Source of the DNA: Pseudomonas allokribbensis
GTDB lineage: Bacteria; Pseudomonadota; Gammaproteobacteria; Pseudomonadales; Pseudomonadaceae
Reading direction: 5' to 3'
Length of the DNA: 64,000 nucleotides
Assembly: GCF_014863605.1 (NCBI RefSeq)
Contig: NZ_CP062252.1
Span: 2,861,001-2,925,000 of the forward strand
Position numbers and translations under genes: made by a program. The notes under the pieces are model-generated. The model worked only from the letters and a program-made list of their open reading frames with translations, did no database searches and was not told where the DNA came from. Shown here one piece after another: positions 8,480 to 16,906 of this stretch. Positions within the stretch are counted from its first letter, which is position 1, and every line of letters begins with the position of its first letter.

Positions 8480-10207
8480 ATGAAGCAGCTTCTGACCCTG
8501 ATGGTGTCGTCCGCACTGGCTTGTGCCTCGCTGGAAAGTCTGGCGGCCACCGACCTGATCCTGCACAACGCGAAGATCTACACCGCCGAACCCGGCCAGC
8601 CGTTGCAGCAGGCTGTAGCCATCGAGGGCGACAAGGTGGTGGCGGTCGGTTCGGATGCGCAGGTGCTGCGCCTCAAGACCGCCGACACCCGGCTGATCGA
8701 TCTGGGCGGCAAAGTGGTGATGCCCGGTTTCATCGACTCTCACTCCCACACCATCAAGGGCGGCTTGCAGCTGCTTCAGGCCAATCTCGACGGGCAGATG
8801 CTACCGCTCGATGAGCTGGAATCGCGCTTGCGCCAATGGCGCGAGGACGGCAAGGCCCGGCGCGGCGAATTCCTCAGCGTCGGCGGATTGCCCTCGACCT
8901 ACTGGAACCAGACCGACGCGCTGGAGAAACGTTTCAATCAGGGCGAGTGGGCCGATCAGCCCTTGTTGCTGCTGGGCTGGGACCTGCACACCGGCTGGGC
9001 GAATCGGGCGATGCTCAAGCGCGCCGGCATCGATGCGGCGCGCATTCAGGCCCTCAAGCCCGAAGAGAAAGACACCCTCGGTCATCACCCAAACGGACAG
9101 CCGAACGGTTTTATGGTGGACGCCGGGCTCTATCCGGTGCAGGCCTTGTTGCCGCCGCCGACCGATGAGGCGCTGCTGGCGGGTGGTCGCGCCGCGCTGG
9201 ATTACTACAAGAGTCTGGGCATTACCGGGTGGATGGACCCGCTGGCCAACGAACTGCCCGGGGCCGACGTGAAAAACGACTCGCTGGGCGTGCTGCCGAC
9301 GTACAAGAAGCTTTCGGAACACGGCGAACTCACCGCCCACGTCGCCGCGTTGCTGATGGCCGATTCGAAAGCCACACCCGCCGACCTCGATGAGCTGGAC
9401 AAGGTGCGCCAGCAGTTCCTCGGCGTGCACAACCTGACGCTGCCGGGCATCAAGGTGTTCGCCGACGGAGTGGCTGAATCCCCCGCGCAAAGCGCAGCCA
9501 TGCTTGAGCCTTACAAGAACTCGAAGAAGTCCGGCGAGTTGCTGATCGATCCGGCGCACTTTGGCGAACTGGTCAGCGCCGCCGACGCCCGTGGCTGGCT
9601 GGTGCATATCCACGCCATCGGCGACCGTGCGGTGCGCGAATCACTCAATGGCATCGAGCAGGCGCGCAAGGATCGCCAGAGCGGCATCGCTCATTCGATC
9701 ACTCATTTGCAGATGGTCAACCCGAAAGAATTCACCCGGTTCAAGGCGCTGAACATCATCGCGTCGATGCAGATGTACTGGGCCAGCGCCGATGAATCGA
9801 GCATGGATCTGGTCAAGCCGTACGTCAGCGCCATGGCCTTCATGTACACCTATCCGGCGCGCTCGCTGCTCAAGCAGGGCGCCACCATTGCCGGTGCCAG
9901 CGACTGGCCGATCACCACGCCGGAACCTTGGAAAGCCATTTACCAGGCCGTCAGCCGCAAGGGCCCGAAAGGCGTGCTCAACGCCGCCGAAGACATCGAC
10001 CGCCAGACCATGTTCCAGGCCTACACCCTGAATGCGGCCAAGGTTCTGCGCCTTGAAGACAGCATCGGCTCGCTCAAACCCGGCAAGCAGGCCGACCTGA
10101 TCGTGCTCGACCGCGATGTGTTCACGGTCGCCGCCGAAGCCCTGCGCGACACCCAGGTGCTCAACACTTTCTTCGCCGGCCGCGAAATCTATCGCCGCCA
10201 GCCGTAA
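8480..10207 (+). CDS. Secreted YtcJ-like amidohydrolase
   Basis: A 575-residue metal-dependent amidohydrolase of the YtcJ type. It has a signal peptide (residues 1-22, ending LESLA-A), so it is probably periplasmic. The metal motif HSH is in MPGFIDSHSHT (about residues 84-94), further ligand His are in LVHIHAIGDRA, and the final Asp is in GASDWPITTPEPW. C-terminal composite sandwich: GSLKPGKQADLIVLDRD. It opens an apparent operon with a C45-family hydrolase and an MFS transporter, with a divergent LysR. The set looks built to import and hydrolyse an amide or N-acyl compound; the substrate is not visible. Confidence 0.88.
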   Translation: MKQLLTLMVSSALACASLESLAATDLILHNAKIYTAEPGQPLQQAVAIEGDKVVAVGSDAQVLRLKTADTRLIDLGGKVVMPGFIDSHSHTIKGGLQLLQANLDGQMLPLDELESRLRQWREDGKARRGEFLSVGGLPSTYWNQTDALEKRFNQGEWADQPLLLLGWDLHTGWANRAMLKRAGIDAARIQALKPEEKDTLGHHPNGQPNGFMVDAGLYPVQALLPPPTDEALLAGGRAALDYYKSLGITGWMDPLANELPGADVKNDSLGVLPTYKKLSEHGELTAHVAALLMADSKATPADLDELDKVRQQFLGVHNLTLPGIKVFADGVAESPAQSAAMLEPYKNSKKSGELLIDPAHFGELVSAADARGWLVHIHAIGDRAVRESLNGIEQARKDRQSGIAHSITHLQMVNPKEFTRFKALNIIASMQMYWASADESSMDLVKPYVSAMAFMYTYPARSLLKQGATIAGASDWPITTPEPWKAIYQAVSRKGPKGVLNAAEDIDRQTMFQAYTLNAAKVLRLEDSIGSLKPGKQADLIVLDRDVFTVAAEALRDTQVLNTFFAGREIYRRQP

Positions 10208-10247
10208 GCCGCACTCCGATTACAACGCTAAAAAAGGAAACCCTTTC

Positions 10248-11321
10248 GTGAACCTTCATTGCTTCGTCACAGACACCCATAACCCGCAAACCCGTGGGCA
10301 CCAGATCGGTGACGCCTTCAGCGCGCAGATTCGCCAGACCGTTGCGCTGTATCTCGACTTTTTCGATCAACTCGATATTCCGTCGCAGCAAGTACGCGAC
10401 ATCGGCGACGCCAGCCTGAAAGCCCTGGAAGACTGGAGCCCGGCACTGGCCGAGGAAATCGTCGCCATGGCCGAAGGCGCGGATCTGCCGGCGTGGCAGC
10501 TTGCGGCCCTGAATGCCCGTACCGAAATCCTTGCCGTTATGCCCTCGACTGAAGGCGAATGCTCGACGGCGGTCTTCGCCCCCCAGGGCTCGGCGGCACT
10601 AAAAACGATTCAGACCTGGGACTGGCACGACACGCTGGTACCCAACGGTTTGATCCTGCAACTCACCACCGACGCCGGGATGACCGTCAAGCTGTTCACC
10701 GAATTCGGCATGCTCGGCAAGATCGGTGTGAACAGCGCCGGGCTCGGGCTGCACTTCAACATTCTTCACCATGCCAGCGACAACGGCGCCGCCGGTGTAC
10801 CGGTGCATGCGATTGCGCGACGGATTCTGGAACAGGCGCGCAGCGTCGATGAGGCCATCGAACTGGCGCGTTCGGCGCGGGTCAGCGCGTCCACGGTGTT
10901 GACGGTGTTCTCCCGCGCCGACTCGACCCTTCGTGCCGCCAGCATCGAGCTGTCGCCAGCCGCCACAGCCGTGGTGTTGCCGAACGCCGAAGGCTGGATC
11001 ACCCACACCAACCATTTCCTCGATCCGAGCCTGAGCGCTGGCGAACGCACGCCGGACGCCTCGACCACCTACGCCCGCATCGACCATGTGAACGCCTTGC
11101 TGAGCGGCATGACCGAGGGCGACCTGATACTTCGGGCCGATGCCATGTGCGGCGCGGCCGGCGAGGAAGCACCGATCTGCTTCCGCCCCGATCTGAGCAT
11201 GCCGGCCACCGAGCGTTGGGAAACCTTGCTGACCATTGGCATCGACACCGAACTGGGCGTCCTCGAATACGCCGCCGGCAACCCGAAACAGTTGGCCAGA
11301 AACGGTTACCAGCGTTTCTGA
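10248..11321 (+). CDS. C45 family (acyl-CoA:6-APA acyltransferase-like) hydrolase
   Basis: A 357-residue protein. Start is the GTG at 10248, directly after AAAAAGGAAA and 40 bases beyond the amidohydrolase stop. The family consists of Ntn hydrolases related to fungal isopenicillin N acyltransferase, which self-cleave before a nucleophilic Cys. Here the Cys lies in EGECSTAVF (about residue 105), preceded by LNARTEIL as in relatives. Further family marks are WDWHD, LTEFGMLGKIGVNSAGLGLHF-type core strands (seen around residues 145-175) and the NHFL block. As a cytosolic amide hydrolase or acyltransferase it may finish what the neighbouring secreted amidohydrolase begins. Substrate unknown. Confidence 0.85.
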   Translation: MNLHCFVTDTHNPQTRGHQIGDAFSAQIRQTVALYLDFFDQLDIPSQQVRDIGDASLKALEDWSPALAEEIVAMAEGADLPAWQLAALNARTEILAVMPSTEGECSTAVFAPQGSAALKTIQTWDWHDTLVPNGLILQLTTDAGMTVKLFTEFGMLGKIGVNSAGLGLHFNILHHASDNGAAGVPVHAIARRILEQARSVDEAIELARSARVSASTVLTVFSRADSTLRAASIELSPAATAVVLPNAEGWITHTNHFLDPSLSAGERTPDASTTYARIDHVNALLSGMTEGDLILRADAMCGAAGEEAPICFRPDLSMPATERWETLLTIGIDTELGVLEYAAGNPKQLARNGYQRF

Positions 11322-11369
11322 AACCCTGAAGCAACGCCCCGAAAAACAACAACAAGAGGAGCACCCCAT

Positions 11370-12716
11370 ATGGCCAGTCACCCTGAACGCACGGCGGGTT
11401 CACCGTCGGCGCTGAGAACCTTCTTCGTCTCCGGCATGGGCACCGCCCTGGAGTTCTATGACTTCGTGATCTACGGAACCGCCGCCGCGCTGGTGTTTCC
11501 GAAGGTGTTTTTCCCGCAGATGGATCCGCTCACCGCGACGCTCGTTGCCTTTGGCGCGTTCGGCGCGGGGTTCTTCGCCCGGCCGTTGGGCGGCATGGTG
11601 TTCGGGCATTACGGCGACAAGCTCGGCCGCCAGAAAATGCTGGTCATCACCTTGTTGTTGATGGGGCTCAGCACGTTTCTGATCGGGTGCCTGCCGGGCT
11701 ACGCGTCGATCGGTTTGGGCGCGCCGGCGTTGCTGGTGCTGCTGCGACTGGTGCAGGGCTTTGCGGCGGGAGGCGAGTGGGGCGGGGCGGCGCTGTTCGG
11801 CATCGAGTCGGCACCCGTGGGGCGTCGAGGGTTGTGGGGCAGTTTCACCAGCATGGGCATCGGCATCGGCGGGATTCTCGGCTCGGCGGTGTTCGCTGTG
11901 GTCAGTGTGGCGGCGAACGATGACCTTGCCGATTTTGCTTGGCGCATTCCGTTCTGGCTGGGCGGTGTGCTGGTGCTGGTCGGGCTGTATGTGCGGTTAC
12001 AGAAACCGGCGCAGTCACTCAACGAACCGAACGTCCACGGGCGCATGCCGTTGATTGAAGCGTTGCGTGCGCGACCTCGGGCCATGTTGCTGTGCACTGG
12101 CATCGCGTTTGGCTACGTGACCATCGCCTACATCGGCAGCACGTTCTTCCTGTCCTACGCCACGCAGTTGGGTTATGGCAGCACCGATGCGCTGATTTTC
12201 GACATCGCGCTGTCGGTCGCCATTGTCATCACCGCGCCGCTGTTTGCCTTGCTTTCCGACCGCATCGGCCGGCGCAAGGTGATGATCCTGGGGGCGTTCA
12301 TCATGGCGGCCGGGTTCTTCATGTTCTTCCCGTTGGTGGGCCTGAAAAGTCTGTTGATCTCCACACTCGCCTACATCGTGATCGGTGCGTTCATGGGCGC
12401 AACGCAAGGGCCGATCCCGGCGTTCCTGGCCGAGCAGTTTCCACGGGACATGCGTTATTCGGGGATGTCGGCGGCGTACCAGATCGGTGCCGCGCTGGGA
12501 GGCGGGACGGCATCGAGTGTGGCCACGGCCATTCTGATCGCCAACAACCACGACGCGTTTGGCGTAGCAGTTTACGGCGCGGTGGCGTTGGGGATCGTGG
12601 CGGTCTGCTCGTTCTTCCTCAAGGAAACCGCGCACTTGAACCTGGAAGAAATCGATGCGTCAGTGACGGCTGCTTCGACAATCCCGCCTGCCGTGCAACG
12701 CTGGGAAACACGGTGA
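11370..12716 (+). CDS. MFS transporter, metabolite:H+ symporter (MHS) type
   Basis: A 448-residue, 12-helix inner-membrane transporter. The N-terminal GTALEFYDFVIYGTAAAL is the typical MHS entry. The loop 2-3 signature is FGHYGDKLGRQKML and the loop 8-9 repeat is LSDRIGRRKVMILG. A GAGGAG ribosome site precedes the ATG. It is the third gene of the amidohydrolase-C45 operon and so is the probable importer of the compound those enzymes process, or exporter of the product. Convergent with a second MHS transporter, with a terminator between them. Confidence 0.9.
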   Translation: MASHPERTAGSPSALRTFFVSGMGTALEFYDFVIYGTAAALVFPKVFFPQMDPLTATLVAFGAFGAGFFARPLGGMVFGHYGDKLGRQKMLVITLLLMGLSTFLIGCLPGYASIGLGAPALLVLLRLVQGFAAGGEWGGAALFGIESAPVGRRGLWGSFTSMGIGIGGILGSAVFAVVSVAANDDLADFAWRIPFWLGGVLVLVGLYVRLQKPAQSLNEPNVHGRMPLIEALRARPRAMLLCTGIAFGYVTIAYIGSTFFLSYATQLGYGSTDALIFDIALSVAIVITAPLFALLSDRIGRRKVMILGAFIMAAGFFMFFPLVGLKSLLISTLAYIVIGAFMGATQGPIPAFLAEQFPRDMRYSGMSAAYQIGAALGGGTASSVATAILIANNHDAFGVAVYGAVALGIVAVCSFFLKETAHLNLEEIDASVTAASTIPPAVQRWETR

Positions 12717-12721
12717 GGCTG

Positions 12722-12754
12722 GCGCCGCCCCTTCTTTGCAGAAGCGGGCGGCGC
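12722..12754. terminator. Hairpin terminator between convergent MFS genes
   Basis: A perfect 9-bp GC-rich stem (GCGCCGCCC / GGGCGGCGC), extended by CTTC/GAAG with one bulge, lies in the 45 bases between two convergent MFS genes. There is no strong T-run, so it may act as a transcription block with rho or simply insulate both transcripts. Confidence 0.55.
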
Positions 12755-12761
12755 TCTATCC

Positions 12762-14438
12762 TCAGGTGTGATGGATGTCCCGATCCTTGGTTTCCGGCAT
12801 GAAGAAGATGCCGAGAATCGCCGTCATCACTGCGATGACAATCGGGTACCACAGGCCGTAATAGATATCCCCGGTGGCCGCGACCATGGCGAACGCCACG
12901 GTCGGCAGGAACCCGCCGAACCAGCCGTTGCCGATGTGATAGGGCAGCGACATCGAGGTGTAGCGGATGCGCGCCGGGAACAGCTCAACCAGCCACGCCG
13001 CAATCGGGCCGTAAACCATGGTCACGTAGATCACCAGCACGGTCAGCAGGAGCAGCACCATCGGGTAATTGGTCTTGGCCGGGTCGGCTTTTTCCGGGTA
13101 ACCGGCCTCTTTCAACGCGGTGCCGAGGCTGGCGGTGAAGGCGTCGTTGCGGGTCTTGAAGTCGGCGGCCGGCATGGCGGTGCCTTCGAAACTTTCGATG
13201 ACCTTATCGCCGATACGTACCTGAGCCACGGTGCCCGGTTCCGCCACCACGTTTTCGTACGGAATCGCCCGTTTGGCCAGGATGGTCTTCGCCAGATCGC
13301 AGGAACTGGTGAATTTGGCCTTGCCTACCGGATCGAACTGGAACGAGCACTGGTCAGGGTTGGCGACCACTTTGACCGGGTTCTTTTCCTGGGCGACGAA
13401 TACGTCAGGGTTACCGTACTGGGTCAGCGCGTGGAAGATCGGGAAGTACGTCACCGCCGCCAGAATGCACCCGGCCATGATGATGCCTTTGCGCCCGATT
13501 CGGTCGGACAGGCTGCCGAAAATCACGAAAAACGGCGTGCCGATCAGCAGCGAACCGGCGATCAGCAGGTTGGCGGTTTGCGGGTCGATCTTCAGTGTTT
13601 GCAGCAGGAAAAACAGCGCGTAGAACTGCCCGGTGTACCAGACCACCGCTTGCCCTGCGGTGCCGCCAAGCAGCGCCATGATCACGATTTTCAGGTTGTC
13701 CCAACGGGCGAAGGATTCGGTCAGCGGCGCTTTCGAGGACTTGCCTTCGGCCTTCATCTTCATGAACACCGGCGACTCGTTCAGTTGCAGACGGATGTAC
13801 ACCGACACCGCCAGCAGCAGGATCGACAGCAGGAACGGAATCCGCCAGCCCCAAGCCTCGAACGCCTCGGTGCCCAGCGCGGTGCGGCAGGCCAGAATCA
13901 CCAGCAACGACAGAAACAGCCCCAGCGTCGCCGTGGTTTGAATCCACGAGGTGAAATACCCGCGTTTGCCCTTCGGCGCATGCTCGGCCACATACGTCGC
14001 CGCGCCGCCGTATTCACCGCCCAGCGCCAAGCCTTGCAACAATCGCAGGGTAATCAGAATGATCGGCGCCGCGACCCCGATGGTCGCGTAACCGGGCAGG
14101 AAACCGACAATCGCCGTCGACACCCCCATGATCACAATCGTGATCAGAAACGTGTGCTTGCGCCCGATCATGTCACCCAGTCGCCCGAACACCACCGCAC
14201 CAAACGGCCGCACCGCAAAACCGGCGGCGAAGGCGAGCAGGGCGAAAATGAAGGCCGTGGTCTCGTTGACCCCGGCGAAGAAGTGCTTGGCGATGATCGC
14301 GGCGAGCGAGCCGTAGAGGTAGAAGTCGTACCACTCGAACACCGTTCCGAGGGAGGAGGCGAAGATGACCTTGCGCTCCTCTCGGCTGACGCTGTGGTGC
14401 GGGGCACTGCCGGTGGACATGCTGTCGAGTACTGCCAT
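12762..14438 (-). CDS. MFS transporter, MHS family, with extra periplasmic domain
   Basis: A 558-residue transporter starting at ATG 14438 (MAVLDSMSTGSAP), with GGAGA 6-7 bases upstream. MHS marks: GTVFEWYDFYLYG at helix 1, FGRLGDMIGRKHTF in loop 2-3 and FGSLSDRIGRKGIIM in loop 8-9. Unlike the 448-residue neighbour it carries a hydrophilic insertion of about 110 residues between helices 9 and 10 (about residues 335-445, with Cys in DQCSFQFDP and SSCDLAK). This probably forms a disulfide-bonded periplasmic domain. Related Pseudomonas MHS proteins share such an insert, whose role I do not know. Probably an organic-acid or osmolyte symporter. Confidence 0.88.
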   Translation of the reverse strand: MAVLDSMSTGSAPHHSVSREERKVIFASSLGTVFEWYDFYLYGSLAAIIAKHFFAGVNETTAFIFALLAFAAGFAVRPFGAVVFGRLGDMIGRKHTFLITIVIMGVSTAIVGFLPGYATIGVAAPIILITLRLLQGLALGGEYGGAATYVAEHAPKGKRGYFTSWIQTTATLGLFLSLLVILACRTALGTEAFEAWGWRIPFLLSILLLAVSVYIRLQLNESPVFMKMKAEGKSSKAPLTESFARWDNLKIVIMALLGGTAGQAVVWYTGQFYALFFLLQTLKIDPQTANLLIAGSLLIGTPFFVIFGSLSDRIGRKGIIMAGCILAAVTYFPIFHALTQYGNPDVFVAQEKNPVKVVANPDQCSFQFDPVGKAKFTSSCDLAKTILAKRAIPYENVVAEPGTVAQVRIGDKVIESFEGTAMPAADFKTRNDAFTASLGTALKEAGYPEKADPAKTNYPMVLLLLTVLVIYVTMVYGPIAAWLVELFPARIRYTSMSLPYHIGNGWFGGFLPTVAFAMVAATGDIYYGLWYPIVIAVMTAILGIFFMPETKDRDIHHT

Positions 14439-14852
14439 GGGTGTTCTCCGTCGTGCTTGTTGTAGGCCGGAGCACTTCATCAACGTCGCGTACCCGAGGC
14501 CTTTGGCTGGTGCTGGAGCAGGTGTTTCGTGGAGCGTGCACAGAATCAGGACCTCGCGCGGGAGGGCGGGGTTTCATTGAGCATAATTGGGATTGGGGGG
14601 ATAGCCAGTGGGGGGGGCGGTGGGTGTGGGTGTTGTCGGAGATGGAATAGTTGATTCGGGAGGAGGTTAGGGCTGCCAGCGAAAGAAGGGACAGTGATGG
14701 GTGCAATTTCAAATAAATATAAAAAACTAGTATTTCTGACAGTGGATTTGCAGTTGTAGGCGCGCAAGTATGAATTTGGCTCAAGTTTTTAAGAGCCAAG
14801 AACAGAGTGCGAAGGGCACGGATTTATTAGTGGAGCTCAAGGAGACGCGGCA
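14439..14852. other. Gene-free region with first copy of a 50-bp repeated element
   Basis: No convincing gene is seen in these 414 bases. Part of the stretch (14575-14640) is G-rich on the plus strand. At 14711-14760 lies an AT-rich block beginning AAATAAATATAAAAAACTAG that recurs in imperfect form at 16061-16110, in both cases upstream of an orphan small gene on the plus strand. It may be a shared promoter element or a mobile-element end. Confidence 0.45.
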
Positions 14853-15086
14853 ATGGCTAATAAAACGCTTTTGGTCACGGAATTGCCTGAGGAGGCGACG
14901 CCTGACATTGTCAAGGCTGCAATTGAAGGTAAATATAAAGTGAAGGTGTTAGAAATGGGGCCTGTTATTCGAAAGGGTAGTATTACGTCAGTACAAGCTA
15001 TCTATGTTCCCGCAGATGATATAACTGATCCCGCTCCCGCAACGACTTTTGCACATTTGGACTCCACAATAGTTTTGTCGCGGTGA
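14853..15086 (+). CDS. Small orphan protein of unknown function
   Basis: A 77-residue protein beginning [18 protein letters not shown], with AAGGAG 8 bases ahead of the ATG. It has no signal peptide or membrane segment. The mix of short hydrophobic strands and charged turns suggests a small alpha/beta fold. The surrounding GC content drops compared with the flanking metabolic genes and the next feature is a RAYT transposase with its repeats, so it is probably accessory. I do not recognise the family. Confidence 0.6.
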   Translation: MANKTLLVTELPEEATPDIVKAAIEGKYKVKVLEMGPVIRKGSITSVQAIYVPADDITDPAPATTFAHLDSTIVLSR

Positions 15087-15137
15087 GTTAATCTAAGGAT
15101 AATCACAGGGCGATAATCAAAGCAAATCAAAAGGAAA

Positions 15138-15202
15138 TCAAAAGGGGACAGATTTATTTAGAATCAAAAGGGGACAGATTTATTTAATTGTCCCCTTTTG
15201 AT
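15138..15202. repeat. Tandem RAYT-type hairpin repeats at the 3' side of the transposase gene
   Basis: Two successive copies of CAAAAGGGGACAGATTTATTT start at about 15139 and 15165; the second is closed by AATTGTCCCCTTTTG to form a hairpin. The repeat ends at the very stop codon of the RAYT gene. The same AGGGGACAGATTTATTT motif occurs at least nine more times in this window. Confidence 0.85.
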
Positions 15203-15203
15203 G

Positions 15204-15899
15204 TTAAGCACTTTTCTCTGGTCGTCCTCGGTCTCTGAATTGAATGCGTCTCCCGGTGATTTTCTCGATTTCGTCAACGAATCTCATGTTTCCAGTCAGT
15301 TGGCCCCGCTGAAGTGCTCCCCTTATGAGTTGCAATTCATTGGTGGGTGTCGCCATCTCAACAAACGATTTATAGCGTTCACGCCTTATGGCATCCGTAG
15401 GCCCTAGCTCCAGAAAGCAGGGATCTTTGTCCAGCCATGTGGATTCAGAAAAATCGCACAGGCGCAGAGCAAAACTTGACCAACGATAATCTTCTGCTCG
15501 CGCCACCATGCGGGCTCGCACTGGGTTTAGCTCGATGTAGCGTCCGCAAGCCAATAGATAAGTGTCGGATTGAACGGCGCTGGATTTGTAGCGACTTTCC
15601 CATAGCGTCCCGGTTCTCCCCTCAACCTTGTTACGATACCGCGTCATCCGCCCGGCGAGGGCTTTCATGAGCTGTCCAAGGCTGGACGTTGATTCCCCTG
15701 GGGCGAGCAGCAAGTGGACATGGTTGGTCATCAAGCAGTAGGCATAAACTTTTATACCTAAGGCTTCCTTGAGCTCGCGCAGGTCAGAGACATAGCGTTC
15801 GAAGTCCATTGGGTCGGCGAAAACGACCTGTCTATTGTGGCCGCGCTGCACGATGTGGTGCGGGTAGTGGGGTAGCACGATGCGTCCCGTTCTGGGCAT
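15204..15899 (-). CDS. REP-associated tyrosine transposase (RAYT)
   Basis: A 231-residue Y1/HUH-type single-strand endonuclease related to IS200/IS605 TnpA. The HUH pair is in TNHVHLLLAPG (about residues 58-68). The active-site Tyr lies in CGRYIELNPVRA (about residue 121). GTLWESRYKSS and the N-terminal YPHHIVQRGHNRQ are RAYT signatures. RAYTs are single-copy, domesticated enzymes that mobilise short palindromic repeats; here AGGGGACAGATTTATTT hairpins lie on both sides (15138-15202 and 16137-16265) and are scattered over the window. The gene looks intact. Confidence 0.92.
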   Translation of the reverse strand: MPRTGRIVLPHYPHHIVQRGHNRQVVFADPMDFERYVSDLRELKEALGIKVYAYCLMTNHVHLLLAPGESTSSLGQLMKALAGRMTRYRNKVEGRTGTLWESRYKSSAVQSDTYLLACGRYIELNPVRARMVARAEDYRWSSFALRLCDFSESTWLDKDPCFLELGPTDAIRRERYKSFVEMATPTNELQLIRGALQRGQLTGNMRFVDEIEKITGRRIQFRDRGRPEKSA

Positions 15900-16060
15900 G
15901 AGTCTTCTACGTCCTTGTTTTGACGGATGAAGCTTAGAAGGTGGCGAGACTGACGCAGGCAGGAAATGTCAGAGAATGTATCCGCCTTGGCTGAGCGCAC
16001 GAATTTAATGAGCCTGCGTACCGTTATCTATTATGGTTAATCAGAATTTTGGTTGTTCTA

Positions 16061-16110
16061 AATAAGTATTAAAAACTGTTATTTCTATCAGGTGCGATTG
16101 CGGCTGTTTG
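16061..16110. repeat. Second copy of the 50-bp AT-rich element
   Basis: The block beginning AAATAAGTATTAAAAACTGT aligns with 14711-14760: about 26 of the first 32 positions agree without gaps, and the following part agrees with a one-base shift. Both copies lie on the plus strand, 140-240 bases upstream of orphan small genes. Confidence 0.5.
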
Positions 16111-16136
16111 TGTTGATACTCTGTTTGGGAAAGGGA

Positions 16137-16265
16137 GTGGAAAATAAATCTGTCCCCTTTAATGTGTTAATGGGTCCCCTTTAATGTGAAAGAAGTCAGA
16201 GGTGGGCAGTCAAAAGGGGCAGGTTTATTTAAGCGTCTTCTGAAAATAAATCTGTCCACTTTGAT
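16137..16265. repeat. RAYT-type repeat cluster at the 5' side of the transposase gene
   Basis: Several partial copies: AAAATAAATCTGTCCCCTTT near 16142, a truncated GGTCCCCTTT near 16172, and a degenerate pair TCAAAAGGGGCAGGTTTATTT (16207) with AAAATAAATCTGTCCACTTT (16243) that can form one long hairpin. Confidence 0.8.
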
Positions 16266-16307
16266 TAGCCCCCGTTGGTTACTGTTTGATAGAAAAGGGT
16301 GAAGGCA

Positions 16308-16778
16308 ATGGACAGGAAGCTCAACCACGCTACAGCGTTTACATATTGTACAGGGCTAGTATCTATGAGTGTGATATCCGCCGCACTCACGATTTTTACG
16401 GTGGGTTCGGCGCAAGGAGTTGCATTCCAGCAAACAGACGAAGACATGATATTGGAGCACGCAGCTCGTTGCCTCGGGTTGTCGAATATTTACAGAATTA
16501 GCGCAGAGCAGCTAGTGCAGGCGAGCGGACTCGACCAAACGTGCCAGCCGTTCACACCAACCCCTAATTCGACGTGTCGCCGGCGGGCGCCGCTGGACAT
16601 TGGAAAATCCGTCTTAGCCGAGGCCAAGGCTACCCCAGAAAATATTGGGGCGGTGGAGGCTTACGCCCGGTTTATCCGATTCCCGGGCGGCGGTCCCTCT
16701 AAACCGCAAGGCGCGTCGAACTCGGGTGTAGGAAATCTACCCGCTGCAGCCGCAGTTACATTACCGGCATGCCCCTAG
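16308..16778 (+). CDS. Secreted orphan protein of unknown function
   Basis: A 156-residue protein from ATG 16308 (a GTG 9 bases upstream is an alternative). A hydrophobic segment (about residues 10-37, ending GSAQGVA) looks like a signal peptide or anchor. The rest is Cys- and Pro-containing (Cys near residues 55, 80 and 88) with a Gly/Pro/Ser-rich C-terminus ending LPACP. It lies between RAYT repeats on one side and a decayed IS end on the other, so it is accessory. No family recognised. Confidence 0.5.
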   Translation: MDRKLNHATAFTYCTGLVSMSVISAALTIFTVGSAQGVAFQQTDEDMILEHAARCLGLSNIYRISAEQLVQASGLDQTCQPFTPTPNSTCRRRAPLDIGKSVLAEAKATPENIGAVEAYARFIRFPGGGPSKPQGASNSGVGNLPAAAAVTLPACP

Positions 16779-16788
16779 TTTCAAGAAC

Positions 16789-16859
16789 TGTCTAGTCCTA
16801 ATACAGGTGTAAACCTATTTCAGGACTAGACAGGTGTAAACCTTATTCAGGACGGGACA
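16789..16859. mobile_element. Decayed insertion-sequence ends
   Basis: TGTCTAGTCCT at 16789 and AGGACTAGACA at 16822 form a perfect 11-bp inverted repeat. Directly after it, 16832-16859 is the exact reverse complement of the 28-bp left end of the IS3-type element at 63001. Both contain the same GGTGTAAACC core. The arrangement looks like two IS ends brought together after loss of the interior. Confidence 0.7.
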
Positions 16860-16865
16860 AGTTTA

Positions 16866-16906
16866 ATTAAAAGGGGACAGATTTATTTAATCGTCCCCTT
16901 TTGATG
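16866..16906. repeat. RAYT-type hairpin repeat
   Basis: AAAAGGGGACAGATTTATTT followed by AATCGTCCCCTTTTGATG, nearly the same as the copy at 15165-15202. The start codon of the next gene lies at its right edge. Confidence 0.85.

Noticed and set aside
12768..14465. Open frame of about 565 codons antisense to the MHS transporter
   Set aside because: Arg/His/Gly-rich mirror reading; the membrane protein on the minus strand is unmistakable.
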